Below, piece by piece: positions 14,804 to 23,904 of a stretch of 64,000 bases of DNA. A model generated the notes under the pieces. The model was given only the letters and a program-made list of their open reading frames with translations. It ran no database searches and was not told the DNA's origin. The stretch is from Enemella dayhoffiae (GTDB lineage Bacteria; Actinomycetota; Actinomycetes; Propionibacteriales; Propionibacteriaceae), in the NCBI RefSeq assembly GCF_002250625.1, contig NZ_NMVQ01000005.1, positions 1 to 64,000 on the forward strand, read 5' to 3'. The translations under genes were made by a program, and so were the position numbers. The number at the start of each line of letters is the position of its first letter. Positions within the stretch are counted from its first letter, which is position 1.

Positions 14804-15646
14804 TCACCCGCCGCTCAGGAAGACCAGCACCGGCAGCCCGTTGATCCCGATGTGCAACAGGATGGGCGGCCAGAGCCGTCGGTAGCGGCTCCACAGGTAT
14901 CCCAGGAGCAGACCGACCACGCCCTGCTGGGCGACCACCGCGGCCACCCGGTCGGGCCACCACCACAAGCCCTGCCCGTGACTGCCCAGGTGCATCAACC
15001 CGAACGCCAGCGCCGCGACCAGCAGCCCGAGGATCGGTCCGCTCAGTACCTCCAGCCTGGTTTGCAGCCACCGGCGGAAGAACACCTCTTCCAGCACTCA
15101 CGCGGTGAGCGCGGTCACCGCGGCCACGAGAACCAGGGTGACCGCGTCGACGCCGGGGGCAGCCATTCTCGTCGCCCACGGACCGACGTGGGTGAGGATC
15201 AGGTATCCCAGCACCGGCACGAGCAGCCAGCCCGACCGCGGCCCCAGGTCGACCGATGGCGAGGGCCGGCGGCGGCCCACCCACCAGAGCAGAGCACCGG
15301 GCAGCAGCACCTTCCAGAGCAGATAGTCGGCTTCGGCGTTGAATTTTGGCAACCCGGCGCTCAGCACGAAACCGAGCTCAGCCATCAGCAGCACGATGAC
15401 CAGGCCCCATCCCCGAGACCGGTCGGTGGATGGTTCGGGTGCCCACGCGGGGCGGAGCGGCAGGAAGCGGGTGACGATCAGGGCAACTGCTGCCGGCAGG
15501 ACCGTCGCCCACACCGGCTGGGAGCTCGCGCCGGGATCACTCGAGGAGGGCAGCCCGGCGGGAAACCGAATCGCCACCCAGCCGATCGCCGCCGCATAAG
15601 CCGCAATCGGCGTCGTCACGACAGCCCGTCGCAGGGACGCGCTCAC
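14804..15646 (-). pseudogene. CPBP-family intramembrane protease, interrupted by an in-frame TGA
   Basis: Read in one frame from the GTG at 15646, this is a hydrophobic protein of about 280 codons. A TGA at codon 183 (15098-15100) splits it. Directly after the stop the frame continues [15 protein letters not shown], containing the EExxFR motif of CPBP (CAAX protease/bacteriocin-processing) proteins, and later FGLMHLG with the second conserved His. The stop therefore removes all catalytic residues. A single GGA-to-TGA change would explain it, since GVLEE-type sequences are usual here. A downstream restart at 15097 (GTG) could make only a fragment. The gene overlaps the DUF418 gene stop. Confidence 0.75.
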
Positions 15647-16809
15647 ACCTCCTCCACCGGGTGTTGGCGCCCCAGCCCCAGGCCCGCCGCGATCCGGTCG
15701 GCGGCGCGGTGCCAGACCCACTCCACCGGGCCGCGGCCGAACCGGCGGTTCCAGGCGTACGCCGCAGCGGCCAGCAGCGCGACGACGCCCAGCTGGACCG
15801 CAACGGTGACCGGAAGCCTGTGGGTGGGCGGCATCGCGTTGAGCCCGATCCCCCAGCCCTGGAACAGAAACCCGCAGATCAGGTTCTGCAGGATGTACGC
15901 CGACAGCGCCACTCGTCCAACGTCGGCGGCGCGTCGAGACCACCAGCCGCGGCCGGTGCGGACCAGCTGGGCGATCAGGGCGAGCAGCCCGAACGCCACC
16001 ACCGGGGCCAGCAGATAGCGGCAGACCAGGATCGAGGGCGGCCACAGCATGGCCAGGGTCAGGTCCGCGACGGCGGCCACGGCACCCACCACGATCAGTC
16101 CGCGCCGCAGCCGGAGGCCGCGTTCGTCGAACACTCCGGAACGCCACAGCCACGCGCCGGCCAGGAACATCGCCACCGAGAGCGTGAAGATGGCCACCGG
16201 TTCGAGCCGGAACAGCAGCAGGTTATCGATCCGGAACTCAACCAGGTCCCACCAGCTGCCGTCGCGGTAGGGATTCGGCGCCAACGGCCGGGGCTCCTCG
16301 GGACCCGCGATCGCCAGCCCCCAGGTGCCCAGCAGCACGAGCGCGGTGTGCACGGCCGCGCAGACGATCATCCAGCCGCGCTGGATCCGCGGCGCGGCGA
16401 CCACCAGCCTGGCGACCAGCAGCGACACCACCGCATATCCCATCAGCACGTCGAATTCGGCGATCAGCAGGTAGTGCAGCAACCCCTCGGCGAAGAGCAG
16501 GGCTGCCCGCACCGGATAGCCGCCGGGCCAGGGATGTCCGCGGCGCCGGGCCGACTCGGCCTGGATCGCCAGCCCGATGCCGAACATGATCGTCAGCAGG
16601 CCGAGGAATTTCCCGTTCGCCAGTGCCATCCCGAACCGTTCGGCTCCCTGCTGCCAGCCGGGTGCGCCGAGGCTGGTCGGCTGGTTCAGATAACCGATCA
16701 GGCCGCCGACGTGGCTGAAGATCCAGATGTTGGTGGCCAGGGTTCCGGCGATCGCGATCCCGCGGGCGACGTCGAGGGCCGCCACCCGGGGGCGGGAGGT
16801 GGTGTTCAT
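15643..16809 (-). CDS. DUF418 family membrane protein
   Basis: A 388-residue protein with about ten hydrophobic segments. It opens RVAALDVARGIAIAGTLATN, the typical start of DUF418 proteins, and has a C-terminal block containing GRVALSAYILQNLI and RFGRGPVEWVW that is characteristic of the family. Function is unknown; transport or envelope roles have been suggested for relatives. A strong AAGGAG site precedes the ATG. It is divergent from a TetR gene, with a perfect inverted repeat between them, so the TetR protein probably controls it. Confidence 0.8.
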   Translation of the reverse strand: MNTTSRPRVAALDVARGIAIAGTLATNIWIFSHVGGLIGYLNQPTSLGAPGWQQGAERFGMALANGKFLGLLTIMFGIGLAIQAESARRRGHPWPGGYPVRAALLFAEGLLHYLLIAEFDVLMGYAVVSLLVARLVVAAPRIQRGWMIVCAAVHTALVLLGTWGLAIAGPEEPRPLAPNPYRDGSWWDLVEFRIDNLLLFRLEPVAIFTLSVAMFLAGAWLWRSGVFDERGLRLRRGLIVVGAVAAVADLTLAMLWPPSILVCRYLLAPVVAFGLLALIAQLVRTGRGWWSRRAADVGRVALSAYILQNLICGFLFQGWGIGLNAMPPTHRLPVTVAVQLGVVALLAAAAYAWNRRFGRGPVEWVWHRAADRIAAGLGLGRQHPVEEV

Positions 16810-16820
16810 CCGAACTCCTT

Positions 16821-16840
16821 TTTATCTCACTCGAGATAAA
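16821..16840. promoter_or_regulatory. Perfect inverted repeat between DUF418 and TetR genes
   Basis: TTTATCTC and GAGATAAA form 8-bp perfect arms with a 4-nt spacer. It lies 12-31 nt before the DUF418 start and 35 nt before the TetR start. GAGATAC at 16860-16866 looks like a further half site. This is the expected layout for a TetR operator controlling both genes. Confidence 0.65.
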
Positions 16841-16874
16841 TAAGAGGGTAGCACGGCTGAGATACGATGGCGCA

Positions 16875-17483
16875 GTGCCGAAGATCGTGGACCCCGAGCA
16901 GCGCCGCGCCGAGGTGGTCGAGGCCGTCTTCCGACTGGTCGACCGCGGTGGCATCGAGTCGGCCTCACTGCGCAATGTGGCGACCGAGGCAGGGCTCAAC
17001 GTCGGATCGGTCCGGCACTACTTCACCTCCCACGACGATCTGCTGTTGGCCGCTGCCGAGGAGATGACGCGGCGGGTGGAGAACCGGATCGCCGCACGAG
17101 CTCCCGCGCTGTCCCGGGCCTACGCCGCGCACGACCTGGTGGCGGTGGGCCGCGGTCTGACCGCCGTCTTCGCCGAGCTGCTGCCGTTGGACGCCACCCG
17201 GCGCCGCGAATGCGCGGTCTGGTTGGCCTTCGTCGAACGCTCCCGGGTGCAGCCGGAGCTGCGCGCCGCCGCGGACGAGGTGCACATCCTGGTCCGCGAC
17301 GCCACCCGACGGATGCTGGCAGGCGCCGGAGTGCCGCGGCCGGCCGATGCGGCCGAGTGCCTGCTGGCCGGGGTGGACGGGCTGACCCTGACCGGGCTGC
17401 AGTTGCCGGAGCGCTATCCCCCCGCTCGGCTGCGTCGGTTGCTGCGCCAGCTGGTGGCGCTGGCACTCACCGGGGCCGACTAG
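16875..17483 (+). CDS. TetR-family regulator
   Basis: A 202-residue TetR protein. The DNA-binding part contains SLRNVATEAGLNVGSVRHYF (residues about 34-53) and the C-terminal part is of the TetR_C_6-like type. The GTG start at 16875 lies only 6 nt after TACGAT, a possible -10 element, and has no clear ribosome site, so the message may be leaderless. It is divergent from the DUF418 gene, with the operator-like repeat between them. The cobF gene begins 11 nt downstream on the same strand and may be read through from this promoter. Confidence 0.85.
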   Translation: MPKIVDPEQRRAEVVEAVFRLVDRGGIESASLRNVATEAGLNVGSVRHYFTSHDDLLLAAAEEMTRRVENRIAARAPALSRAYAAHDLVAVGRGLTAVFAELLPLDATRRRECAVWLAFVERSRVQPELRAAADEVHILVRDATRRMLAGAGVPRPADAAECLLAGVDGLTLTGLQLPERYPPARLRRLLRQLVALALTGAD

Positions 17484-17493
17484 CATCGGCGCC

Positions 17494-18270
17494 GTGCGCA
17501 GCGTCAAGGTGATCGGCATCGGTACCGGTGGGTTGGATCAGCTCACCCTGGCGGCGGTCCGCGCCCTCGGCGAGGTCGACCGCTTCCTGGTGGCCGACAA
17601 GGGTGGGGAGACCGCCGAACTGGTCCGGCTGCGCACCGAGCTCATCTCCCGGTATGCCCCGAAGGCCGAGGTGGTGCTGGTGCCGGACCCGCCGCGTGAC
17701 CGTTCGGCCGAACGACCGGGGGCGGACGGGGCTGGCTATCTGGGCCATGTGGCCGAGTGGCACGCCGCCCGGGCCCGGGCGTACGCCGACCGGCTCGCCC
17801 CTGCAAACCCTGCTGGGGAAAGCGGCACCACCGGATTTCTGGTCTGGGGGGATCCGGCGTTCTATGACTCCACCCTGCGCATCGTCGACCGCATCCGCGG
17901 GCTCGGGTACGACTTCGAGCTGGAGGTGATCCCGGGAATCTCCGCCCCACAGGCACTTGCCGCCGCCCACCAGATCGCACTGAACCGGATCGGCAGCCCC
18001 GTGCACATCACCACCGGCCGCCGGTTGCGCTCCGAGTGGAGCATGGAGCTGGGTGACGTGGTGGTGATGCTCGACGGGCACCTGACCTGCCGCGAGCTGG
18101 TCGGACGAGGGTTGGAGATCTTCTGGGGTGCCTATCTGGGTAGCCCGGATCAGGTGCTGCGCAGCGGCGCCCTGGACGAGGTGATCGACGAGCTGGTCAG
18201 CCTGCGCGCGGGTCTGCGCGCCGAGCACGGCTGGGTGATGGACACCTATCTGCTGCGCCCGCTCGGCTGA
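17494..18270 (+). CDS. cobF: Precorrin-6A synthase (deacetylating)
   Basis: A 258-residue SAM-dependent methyltransferase of the aerobic cobalamin pathway. It methylates C-1 of precorrin-5 with release of acetate to give precorrin-6A. The glycine loop GIGTGGLDQLTL is near the N-terminus, and FLVWGDPAFYDST and EVIPGISAPQALAA match CobF. It is separated from the other cob operons, following the TetR gene and convergent with cobN with a 6-nt gap. CobF occurs only in the oxygen-dependent route, so it is diagnostic for pathway type. Confidence 0.93.
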   Translation: MRSVKVIGIGTGGLDQLTLAAVRALGEVDRFLVADKGGETAELVRLRTELISRYAPKAEVVLVPDPPRDRSAERPGADGAGYLGHVAEWHAARARAYADRLAPANPAGESGTTGFLVWGDPAFYDSTLRIVDRIRGLGYDFELEVIPGISAPQALAAAHQIALNRIGSPVHITTGRRLRSEWSMELGDVVVMLDGHLTCRELVGRGLEIFWGAYLGSPDQVLRSGALDEVIDELVSLRAGLRAEHGWVMDTYLLRPLG

Positions 18271-18276
18271 GCCGGT

Positions 18277-21200
18277 TCACTCCTCCAGCTCGCCCTCGAC
18301 CTCCAGATAGACCTGCTGCAGCTGCTGCATCAGCTCATCCTCCGGGTGCTGCCAGAGGCCGCGTTCGGCGGCCTCGTGCAGCTTTTCGACGATGCCGCGC
18401 AGCGCCCACGGGTTGGCCCGGCGCATGAACTCCTGGTTCGTGGGCTCCAGCACATAGGACTGCGCCAGCTGTTCATACATCCAATCCGGCACCACGCCGG
18501 CGGTCGCGTCGAAGCCGAACAGGTAGTCGACCGTCGCCGCCAGCTCGAAAGCGCCCTTGTAGCCGTGCTGCTGCATCGCCGAAATCCAACGAGGGTTCAC
18601 TACCCGGGCGCGGAACACCCGGGCGGTCTCCTCACTCAGGCTGCGGGTGCGCACCGATTCCGGTGCGGTCGAGTCACCGACGTACGCCTTCGGCTCGGCC
18701 CCGGTGAGCGAGCGCACCATAGCGACCATGCCGCCGTGGTACTGGTAGTAGTCGTCGGAGTCGGCGATGTCGTGCTCGCGGGTGTCGATGTTCTTGGCGG
18801 CCACCTGGATCCGGCGATAGTTCGCCTCCATGGTTTCCCTGGCAGGGATTCCGTCGAGGCCACGCCCGTAGGCGAAGCCGCCCCAGGTGGCGTACACCTC
18901 GGCCAGGTCGGCGTCGGTGCGCCAGTTGCCGGCCTCCACCAGCGGCAGGATGCCCGCCCCGTAGGAACCGGGCTTGGAGCCGAAGATGCGCGTGGTGGCG
19001 CGACGCTCGTCGCCGTGCTCGGCCAGGTCGGCGGCGGCGTTCGCCCTGACGAAGTTGTCCTCGTCCGACTCGTCCAGACCGGCGACCAGGCGTACCGCAT
19101 CATCCAGCAGGGCGAGCACGTGCGGGAACGCATCGCGGAAGAAGCCCGAGATCCGTACGGTGACGTCGATCCGGGGACGGCCCAGCTCGGCGACGGGGAT
19201 CACCTCGAGCCCGGTGATCCGCCGCGACGCCTCGTCCCAGGTGGGCAGCACGCCGAGCAGGGCGAGCACCTCACCGATGTCGTCACCGGAGGTGCGCATC
19301 GCCGAGGTGCCCCACACCGACAGCCCGACCGAGCGCGGCCAGTCGCCGGATTCCTCGCGATAGCGGGCAAGCAGTGAGTCGGCCATCGCACGTCCGGTCT
19401 CGTAGGCCAGCCGCGACGGGATCGCCTTCGGGTCCACCGAATAGAAGTTGCGGCCGCTCGGCAGCACGTTGACCAGACCGCGCAGCGGTGACCCGGACGG
19501 CCCGGCCGGGGTGTAACCGCCGTCGAGGGCGTGCAGCACCGCGGCGATCTCCTCGCTGGTACGCCGCAGCCGCGGCACCACCTCGGTGCAGGCGAACTTC
19601 AGCGAGGCGATCACCCCGTGGCGATCCGCCTCGGCCGGCAGGTCGGCGCAGACCTGTTCGACCGCCTCGGCCCGGAACCCGTGTGCCGACAGCGATTCCA
19701 CCAACCCTCGCGCCAGCTCCTCGACCCGGTCGGTCTCGGCGGTGGCGCTCGAGTCTGGGCTGAGTCCCAGCGCGGTCCGCAGCCCGGGGATGCCGTCGGA
19801 GGCGCCACCGAACACCTGCTGGGCGCGCAGGATGGCCAGCACCAGGTTGACCTCCTCCTCGCCCTCGGGGGCCTGGGCGAGCACGTGCAGGCCGTCGCGG
19901 ATCTGCACGTCCTTGACCTCACACAGCCAGCCGTCGACGTGCATGATGAAGTCGTCGAAGGCGTCGTCGTCGGGCCGCTCGGAGAGCCCGAGGTCGTGGT
20001 CCATCTTGGCGGCCTGGATCAGCGTCCAGATCTCCTGGCGCAGGGCCGGCGCCTTGGCCGGATCCATCGCCGTGACGTTGCCGTATTCGTCGAGCAGCTG
20101 CTCCAACCGGTTCAGGTCTCCGTAGCTCTCGGCGCGGGCCATCGGCGGCACCAGGTGGTCGACGATCACCGCGTGCGCGCGCCGCTTCGCCTGGGTGCCC
20201 TCGCCGGGATCGTTGATCAGGAAGGGATAGATCAGCGGCACCGAACCGATCGCCGCGTCGGTGCCGCAGCTCGCCGACGTGGCCAGGTTCTTGCCCGGCA
20301 GCCACTCCAGGTTGCCATGCTTGCCGACGTGGACGATCGCGTGCGCGCCGAACTCCCGCTCGATCCACCGGTACGCCGCCAGGTAGTGGTGGGTGGGCGC
20401 CAGGTCGGGGTCGTGATAGATCGCGATCGGGTTCTCGCCGAACCCGCGCGGCGGCTGGACCATGATCACCACGTTGCCGGCCCGCAGCGCGGCGACCACC
20501 AGCTCCCCGGAGCTGTCGCGGGCGGTGTCCACGAACACCTCGCCGGGAGCCTCCCCCCACGCCTCGGTGACCGCCTCCACCAGGTCGGCGGGCAGGTCGC
20601 CCAGCCATTCCCGATAGCGCGCCGCGGGGATTCGCACCGGTTGCCCGGAGAGTTGCTCGCTGGTCAGCCACTCCGGGTCCTGCCCGCCGGCGGCGATCAG
20701 CCCGTGCATCAGCGCGTTGCCGCGGGTGGTCGCCTCCGATTCTCCTGCCACGGCAGCGATCTCACCGGTGCCGGGGATCTCACCCGGTTCACCCACGTGA
20801 TAGCCGGCGGCCCGCATCCCCTCAAGCAGCCGGATCAGCGAGACCGGGGTGTCCAGGCCGACGGCGTTGCCGAGCCGGGAGTGCTTGGTCGGATAGGCGC
20901 TGAGCACGATCGCGATCCGCCGCTGCGCGACCGGCACGTGCCGCAGCCTGGCGTGGTTCACCGCCAGCTCGGCCATCCTCCGGCACCGCTCGAGGTCGGG
21001 CTCGTAGTGCGGCAGTCCGTCGGAATCGGTTTCCTTGAACGAGATCGGCACCCCGATGATCCGCCCGTCGAACTCGGGCACCGCGACCTGGGTGGCCACA
21101 TCCAGCGGGCTCATCCCGTCGTCGGAGGCGGCCCAGCTGGCGCGGTCCCAGGTCAGGCACAGCGCCTGCAGGATCGGCACGTCCAGCCCGGCCAGGGCGC

Positions 21201-21906
21201 GCACGTCCCACCCCTCGTCCTCCCCGCCGGCCTGGGCCGACGCCGGCCGGGTGCCCCCGGCGGCGAGCACGGTGGTGACCAGCGCGTCATAGTCGGACAG
21301 GTGCTCGATCAGGTCGTCCGGGGCGTCGCGGAGCGAGGTGGCGAACACGGGTACGCCGACCCCACCGGCCGCATCGACCGCGTCGGCCAGCGCCTCGATG
21401 TAGGTGGTGTTCCCGGCGGCCTGCTGGGCGCGATAGAACAGCAGCGCCACCCGGGGTCGCTCGGTGTCGGGGGCGGGCGTACGCAGGGTCCCCCAGGTCG
21501 GCTGCTCGGTGACCGGGCCGAAGCCGGCGCCGGTCAGCAGCACGGTGTCGCTGAGGAACGCGTGCACGTTGGCCAGGTTGTCGTTGCCGCCCTGGGCCAG
21601 ATACAGGTGCGCCTGGGCGGCCACGTTGACCGGCACCGAGGACAGTTCCATCAGGCTGGCGTCCGGGAGCTGCTCGCCCCCCAGCACCACCAACGGGCGA
21701 CCGCTGCGGCGTACCCGCTCGAACGACTCGGGCAGCGACTGCACCGAGCCGAGGAACCGGAACACCACCAGGTCGGCCTCGACCAGCAGCTGGTCCAGCC
21801 GCTCGGGCCCGGTCCGGGTCGGGTTGGCGAAGCTGTAGTCGGCGGCGCAGGCGCGCGCCGACAGCAGGTCGGTGTCTGAGGTGGACAGCAGGCAGATCGT
21901 GGTCAC
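18277..21906 (-). CDS. cobN: Cobaltochelatase large subunit
   Basis: A 1209-residue CobN, the substrate-binding subunit of the ATP-dependent cobaltochelatase that inserts cobalt into hydrogenobyrinate a,c-diamide. Typical blocks include AHAIVHVGKHGNLEWLPGK, GIPISFKETD-like text, and LVNVLPSGRNFYSVDPKAIP, with the C-terminal ANPWALRGIVEKLHEA. The open frame extends 229 codons upstream, but the GTG at 21906 with GAGGAG just before it gives VTTICLLSTSDTDLL, a usual CobN start, and leaves room for the B12 riboswitch in the leader. Partner subunits are the ChlI-ChlD fusion at 30502. Confidence 0.95.
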   Translation of the reverse strand: MTTICLLSTSDTDLLSARACAADYSFANPTRTGPERLDQLLVEADLVVFRFLGSVQSLPESFERVRRSGRPLVVLGGEQLPDASLMELSSVPVNVAAQAHLYLAQGGNDNLANVHAFLSDTVLLTGAGFGPVTEQPTWGTLRTPAPDTERPRVALLFYRAQQAAGNTTYIEALADAVDAAGGVGVPVFATSLRDAPDDLIEHLSDYDALVTTVLAAGGTRPASAQAGGEDEGWDVRALAGLDVPILQALCLTWDRASWAASDDGMSPLDVATQVAVPEFDGRIIGVPISFKETDSDGLPHYEPDLERCRRMAELAVNHARLRHVPVAQRRIAIVLSAYPTKHSRLGNAVGLDTPVSLIRLLEGMRAAGYHVGEPGEIPGTGEIAAVAGESEATTRGNALMHGLIAAGGQDPEWLTSEQLSGQPVRIPAARYREWLGDLPADLVEAVTEAWGEAPGEVFVDTARDSSGELVVAALRAGNVVIMVQPPRGFGENPIAIYHDPDLAPTHHYLAAYRWIEREFGAHAIVHVGKHGNLEWLPGKNLATSASCGTDAAIGSVPLIYPFLINDPGEGTQAKRRAHAVIVDHLVPPMARAESYGDLNRLEQLLDEYGNVTAMDPAKAPALRQEIWTLIQAAKMDHDLGLSERPDDDAFDDFIMHVDGWLCEVKDVQIRDGLHVLAQAPEGEEEVNLVLAILRAQQVFGGASDGIPGLRTALGLSPDSSATAETDRVEELARGLVESLSAHGFRAEAVEQVCADLPAEADRHGVIASLKFACTEVVPRLRRTSEEIAAVLHALDGGYTPAGPSGSPLRGLVNVLPSGRNFYSVDPKAIPSRLAYETGRAMADSLLARYREESGDWPRSVGLSVWGTSAMRTSGDDIGEVLALLGVLPTWDEASRRITGLEVIPVAELGRPRIDVTVRISGFFRDAFPHVLALLDDAVRLVAGLDESDEDNFVRANAAADLAEHGDERRATTRIFGSKPGSYGAGILPLVEAGNWRTDADLAEVYATWGGFAYGRGLDGIPARETMEANYRRIQVAAKNIDTREHDIADSDDYYQYHGGMVAMVRSLTGAEPKAYVGDSTAPESVRTRSLSEETARVFRARVVNPRWISAMQQHGYKGAFELAATVDYLFGFDATAGVVPDWMYEQLAQSYVLEPTNQEFMRRANPWALRGIVEKLHEAAERGLWQHPEDELMQQLQQVYLEVEGELEE

Positions 21907-21909
21907 ACG

Positions 21910-22060
21910 CACTCCTCGCGGGATCCTCGTCCCGTGGTGGCCGAATTCGGATGCGTCGCCGGCAGTTCCTGACTCGCACCACCCCGTTGTCGCGGTGGCG
22001 GCGCTCACAGTGGCGGGACCGTCCCGGATTCGCACCGGGTTCCTGGGTCGACGACCGGGC
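21910..22060 (-). promoter_or_regulatory. Cobalamin (B12) riboswitch upstream of cobN
   Basis: On the minus strand the leader contains GGTGCGAATCCGGGACGGTC, GCCACTGTGA and GAGTCAGGAACT, the conserved B12-box elements. Closing strands near 22049-22055 and 21955-21961 pair to form P1. A hairpin CGGGA-CGAGGA-TCCCG follows just before the GAGGAG ribosome site of cobN. Adenosylcobalamin binding would be expected to reduce cobN translation. Confidence 0.92.
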
Positions 22061-22096
22061 CAGCCTAGCGGGCGGACAGGAGTATCGTCCGATGGC

Positions 22097-23236
22097 ATGT
22101 CCCCCGCCCCGACCAACCCCCTCCCGATCAGCCCCGACCGCGAACGCGCCGACCTGTGCCCGGGTCTGCTGCGCACGTTCGCCGCCGAGGACGGGCAGAT
22201 CGTGCGGCTCCGGGCCCCCGGCGGGCGGATCGCCACGGCCACCCTGCAGCGGCTCTCCCGGCTCTCGCCGGCCGGGTTCGTGCAGCTCACCTCGCGCGGC
22301 AACCTGCAGCTGCGCGCCCTGCCCGATCCGGTGCCCGAGGAGGTCCGTGCGGCCGTGCTGAGCAGCGGCCTGCTGCCCTCGGCCAGCCACGAGCGGGTGC
22401 GCAACATCGTCTGCTCGCCGCTGACCGGGTTGGCCGGGGGCCTGGCCGATGTACAACCGCTGGTCACCGAGCTGGATCGCCGCCTGTGTGCGAATCCCGA
22501 GCTGGCCGAGCTGCCCGGGCGGTTCCTGTTCGTGTTCGACGACGGTCGCGGTGACGTGATCACCGAGCCCTTCGACCTGGCCGTCCGCCTCATCGCCGCC
22601 GACCGCGCCGAGGTCCGGCAGGGCGGTCACGACGTGGGGCTGCGGGTGCCGCCGGGGGAGGCCGTGGGGACGCTGCTCGAGCTGGCCCGCCGGTTCCAGC
22701 GGCTGCGCTCCGGGTTGGACCCGGTGCCCTGGCAGGTCCGCGAACTGGACTCCCCCGTTCCGGCCGAAGGCCTGGTACGCCTCCCCGCGGCCGCGGCGGG
22801 GCCACAGCCCGAGCCCGGTGTGCACGAGGAGCACCTGGTGGTCGGGCTGCCGCTGGGTCGGCTCACCCCGGACCAGGCCGACGCCCTGGCCGCGGTCGCC
22901 GAACAGGTGGTACTCACCCCGTGGCGCAGCATCGTCATCCCCGTCGGCGCCGGCCACCCCGAGCGGCTCGCCGCGGCCGGGCTCAGCGTCGACCCCGACG
23001 ACCCGTGGGGCTCGGTGAGCGCCTGCACCGGGCGGCCCGGCTGCGCGCGTTCGGCCATCGCCACCCTGCCCCTGGCCCGCGAGGTGGTCGACCGGCTGCC
23101 CGGACGCCCGGCGCTTCCGGTGCACCTCTCCGGCTGCGAGCGCCGCTGCGGGGCGCCGCGGCGGAAGCATCACGACCTCGTCGCCCCCCAGAGCGCCGAC
23201 CAGGTGCTCGCGGTCGTGCGAGAATCCCGCCCATGA
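22097..23236 (+). CDS. cobG: Precorrin-3B synthase
   Basis: A 379-residue protein of the nitrite/sulfite-reductase ferredoxin-like half-domain family. CobG uses O2, a 4Fe-4S cluster and non-haem iron to make precorrin-3B, the oxygen-requiring step of the aerobic route. Conserved stretches are [16 protein letters not shown], and the cluster cysteines in [10 protein letters not shown] and [10 protein letters not shown]. The ATG at 22097 is the only sensible start in frame, with AGGAG rather far (14 nt). It heads the operon cobG-cobH-cobIJ, divergent from cobN. No riboswitch of its own is visible on this strand. Confidence 0.9.
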   Translation: MSPAPTNPLPISPDRERADLCPGLLRTFAAEDGQIVRLRAPGGRIATATLQRLSRLSPAGFVQLTSRGNLQLRALPDPVPEEVRAAVLSSGLLPSASHERVRNIVCSPLTGLAGGLADVQPLVTELDRRLCANPELAELPGRFLFVFDDGRGDVITEPFDLAVRLIAADRAEVRQGGHDVGLRVPPGEAVGTLLELARRFQRLRSGLDPVPWQVRELDSPVPAEGLVRLPAAAAGPQPEPGVHEEHLVVGLPLGRLTPDQADALAAVAEQVVLTPWRSIVIPVGAGHPERLAAAGLSVDPDDPWGSVSACTGRPGCARSAIATLPLAREVVDRLPGRPALPVHLSGCERRCGAPRRKHHDLVAPQSADQVLAVVRESRP

Positions 23237-23904
23237 TTCCTGCCCGCCCCCCTGTCCGGCCCGCGCGCCGCTACGACTACCTCACCGAGGGCGCGGAGAT
23301 CTATCGGCGCTCCTTCGCGACCATCCGGTCGGAGGCGGAGCTGGGCCGGTTCAGCGCGGACGAGGCAACGGTCGCGGTGCGGATCATCCACGCCGCCGGG
23401 GATACCGGGATCGCCGGGGCGATCGACTTCCACCCCCAGCTGGTGGACGCGGCCCGCAGCGCCCTGGCCGCGGGTGCCCCGGTGCTCACCGACGCGACCA
23501 TGATCGCCTCGGGGATCACCCGGCGTCGGCTGCCGGCCGGCAACGAGGTGCGCTGCCTGGTCGGCGACCCGCGGGCGGCCGAACTGGCCGCCGAGTGGGG
23601 CACCACCCGTTCGGCCGCCGCGATCTCCTTGCTGGGTGAGAAACTCGCCGGTGCTGTGGTGGCGATCGGCAACGCCCCGACCGCGCTGTTCCACCTGCTG
23701 GAGCTGGTCGCCGACGGCGGTCCGCGCCCGGCCGCGGTGATCGGCGTACCGGTCGGTTTCATCGGGTCCGCCGAGTCGAAGCGGGCGCTGGCCGACAGCG
23801 CGCTCGACCTGCCGTGGTTGGTGGTGCACGGCCGCCGGGGTGGCTCGGCGATGGCCGCCGCCGCGGTGAACGCGTTGGCTCGTCGCGATGAGATGCCGGC
23901 GTGA
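23233..23904 (+). CDS. cobH: Precorrin-8X methylmutase
   Basis: A 223-residue enzyme moving the C-11 methyl group to C-12 to form hydrogenobyrinate. Typical text: [30 protein letters not shown], the active-site region [15 protein letters not shown], and [13 protein letters not shown]. The start overlaps the cobG stop (ATGA), and the stop overlaps the cobIJ start (GTGA), so the three genes are translationally coupled. Confidence 0.95.
   Translation: MIPARPPVRPARRYDYLTEGAEIYRRSFATIRSEAELGRFSADEATVAVRIIHAAGDTGIAGAIDFHPQLVDAARSALAAGAPVLTDATMIASGITRRRLPAGNEVRCLVGDPRAAELAAEWGTTRSAAAISLLGEKLAGAVVAIGNAPTALFHLLELVADGGPRPAAVIGVPVGFIGSAESKRALADSALDLPWLVVHGRRGGSAMAAAAVNALARRDEMPA

Noticed and set aside
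15097-15101. Selenocysteine or stop-codon readthrough in the CPBP gene
   Set aside because: No SECIS-like element or sel genes seen, and CPBP proteins are not selenoproteins. A nonsense mutation is simpler.
19531-21879. A 782-codon plus-strand open frame opposite cobN
   Set aside because: Rich in Gly, Arg, His and Gln with no recognisable motif; it is the shadow of cobN on the other strand.
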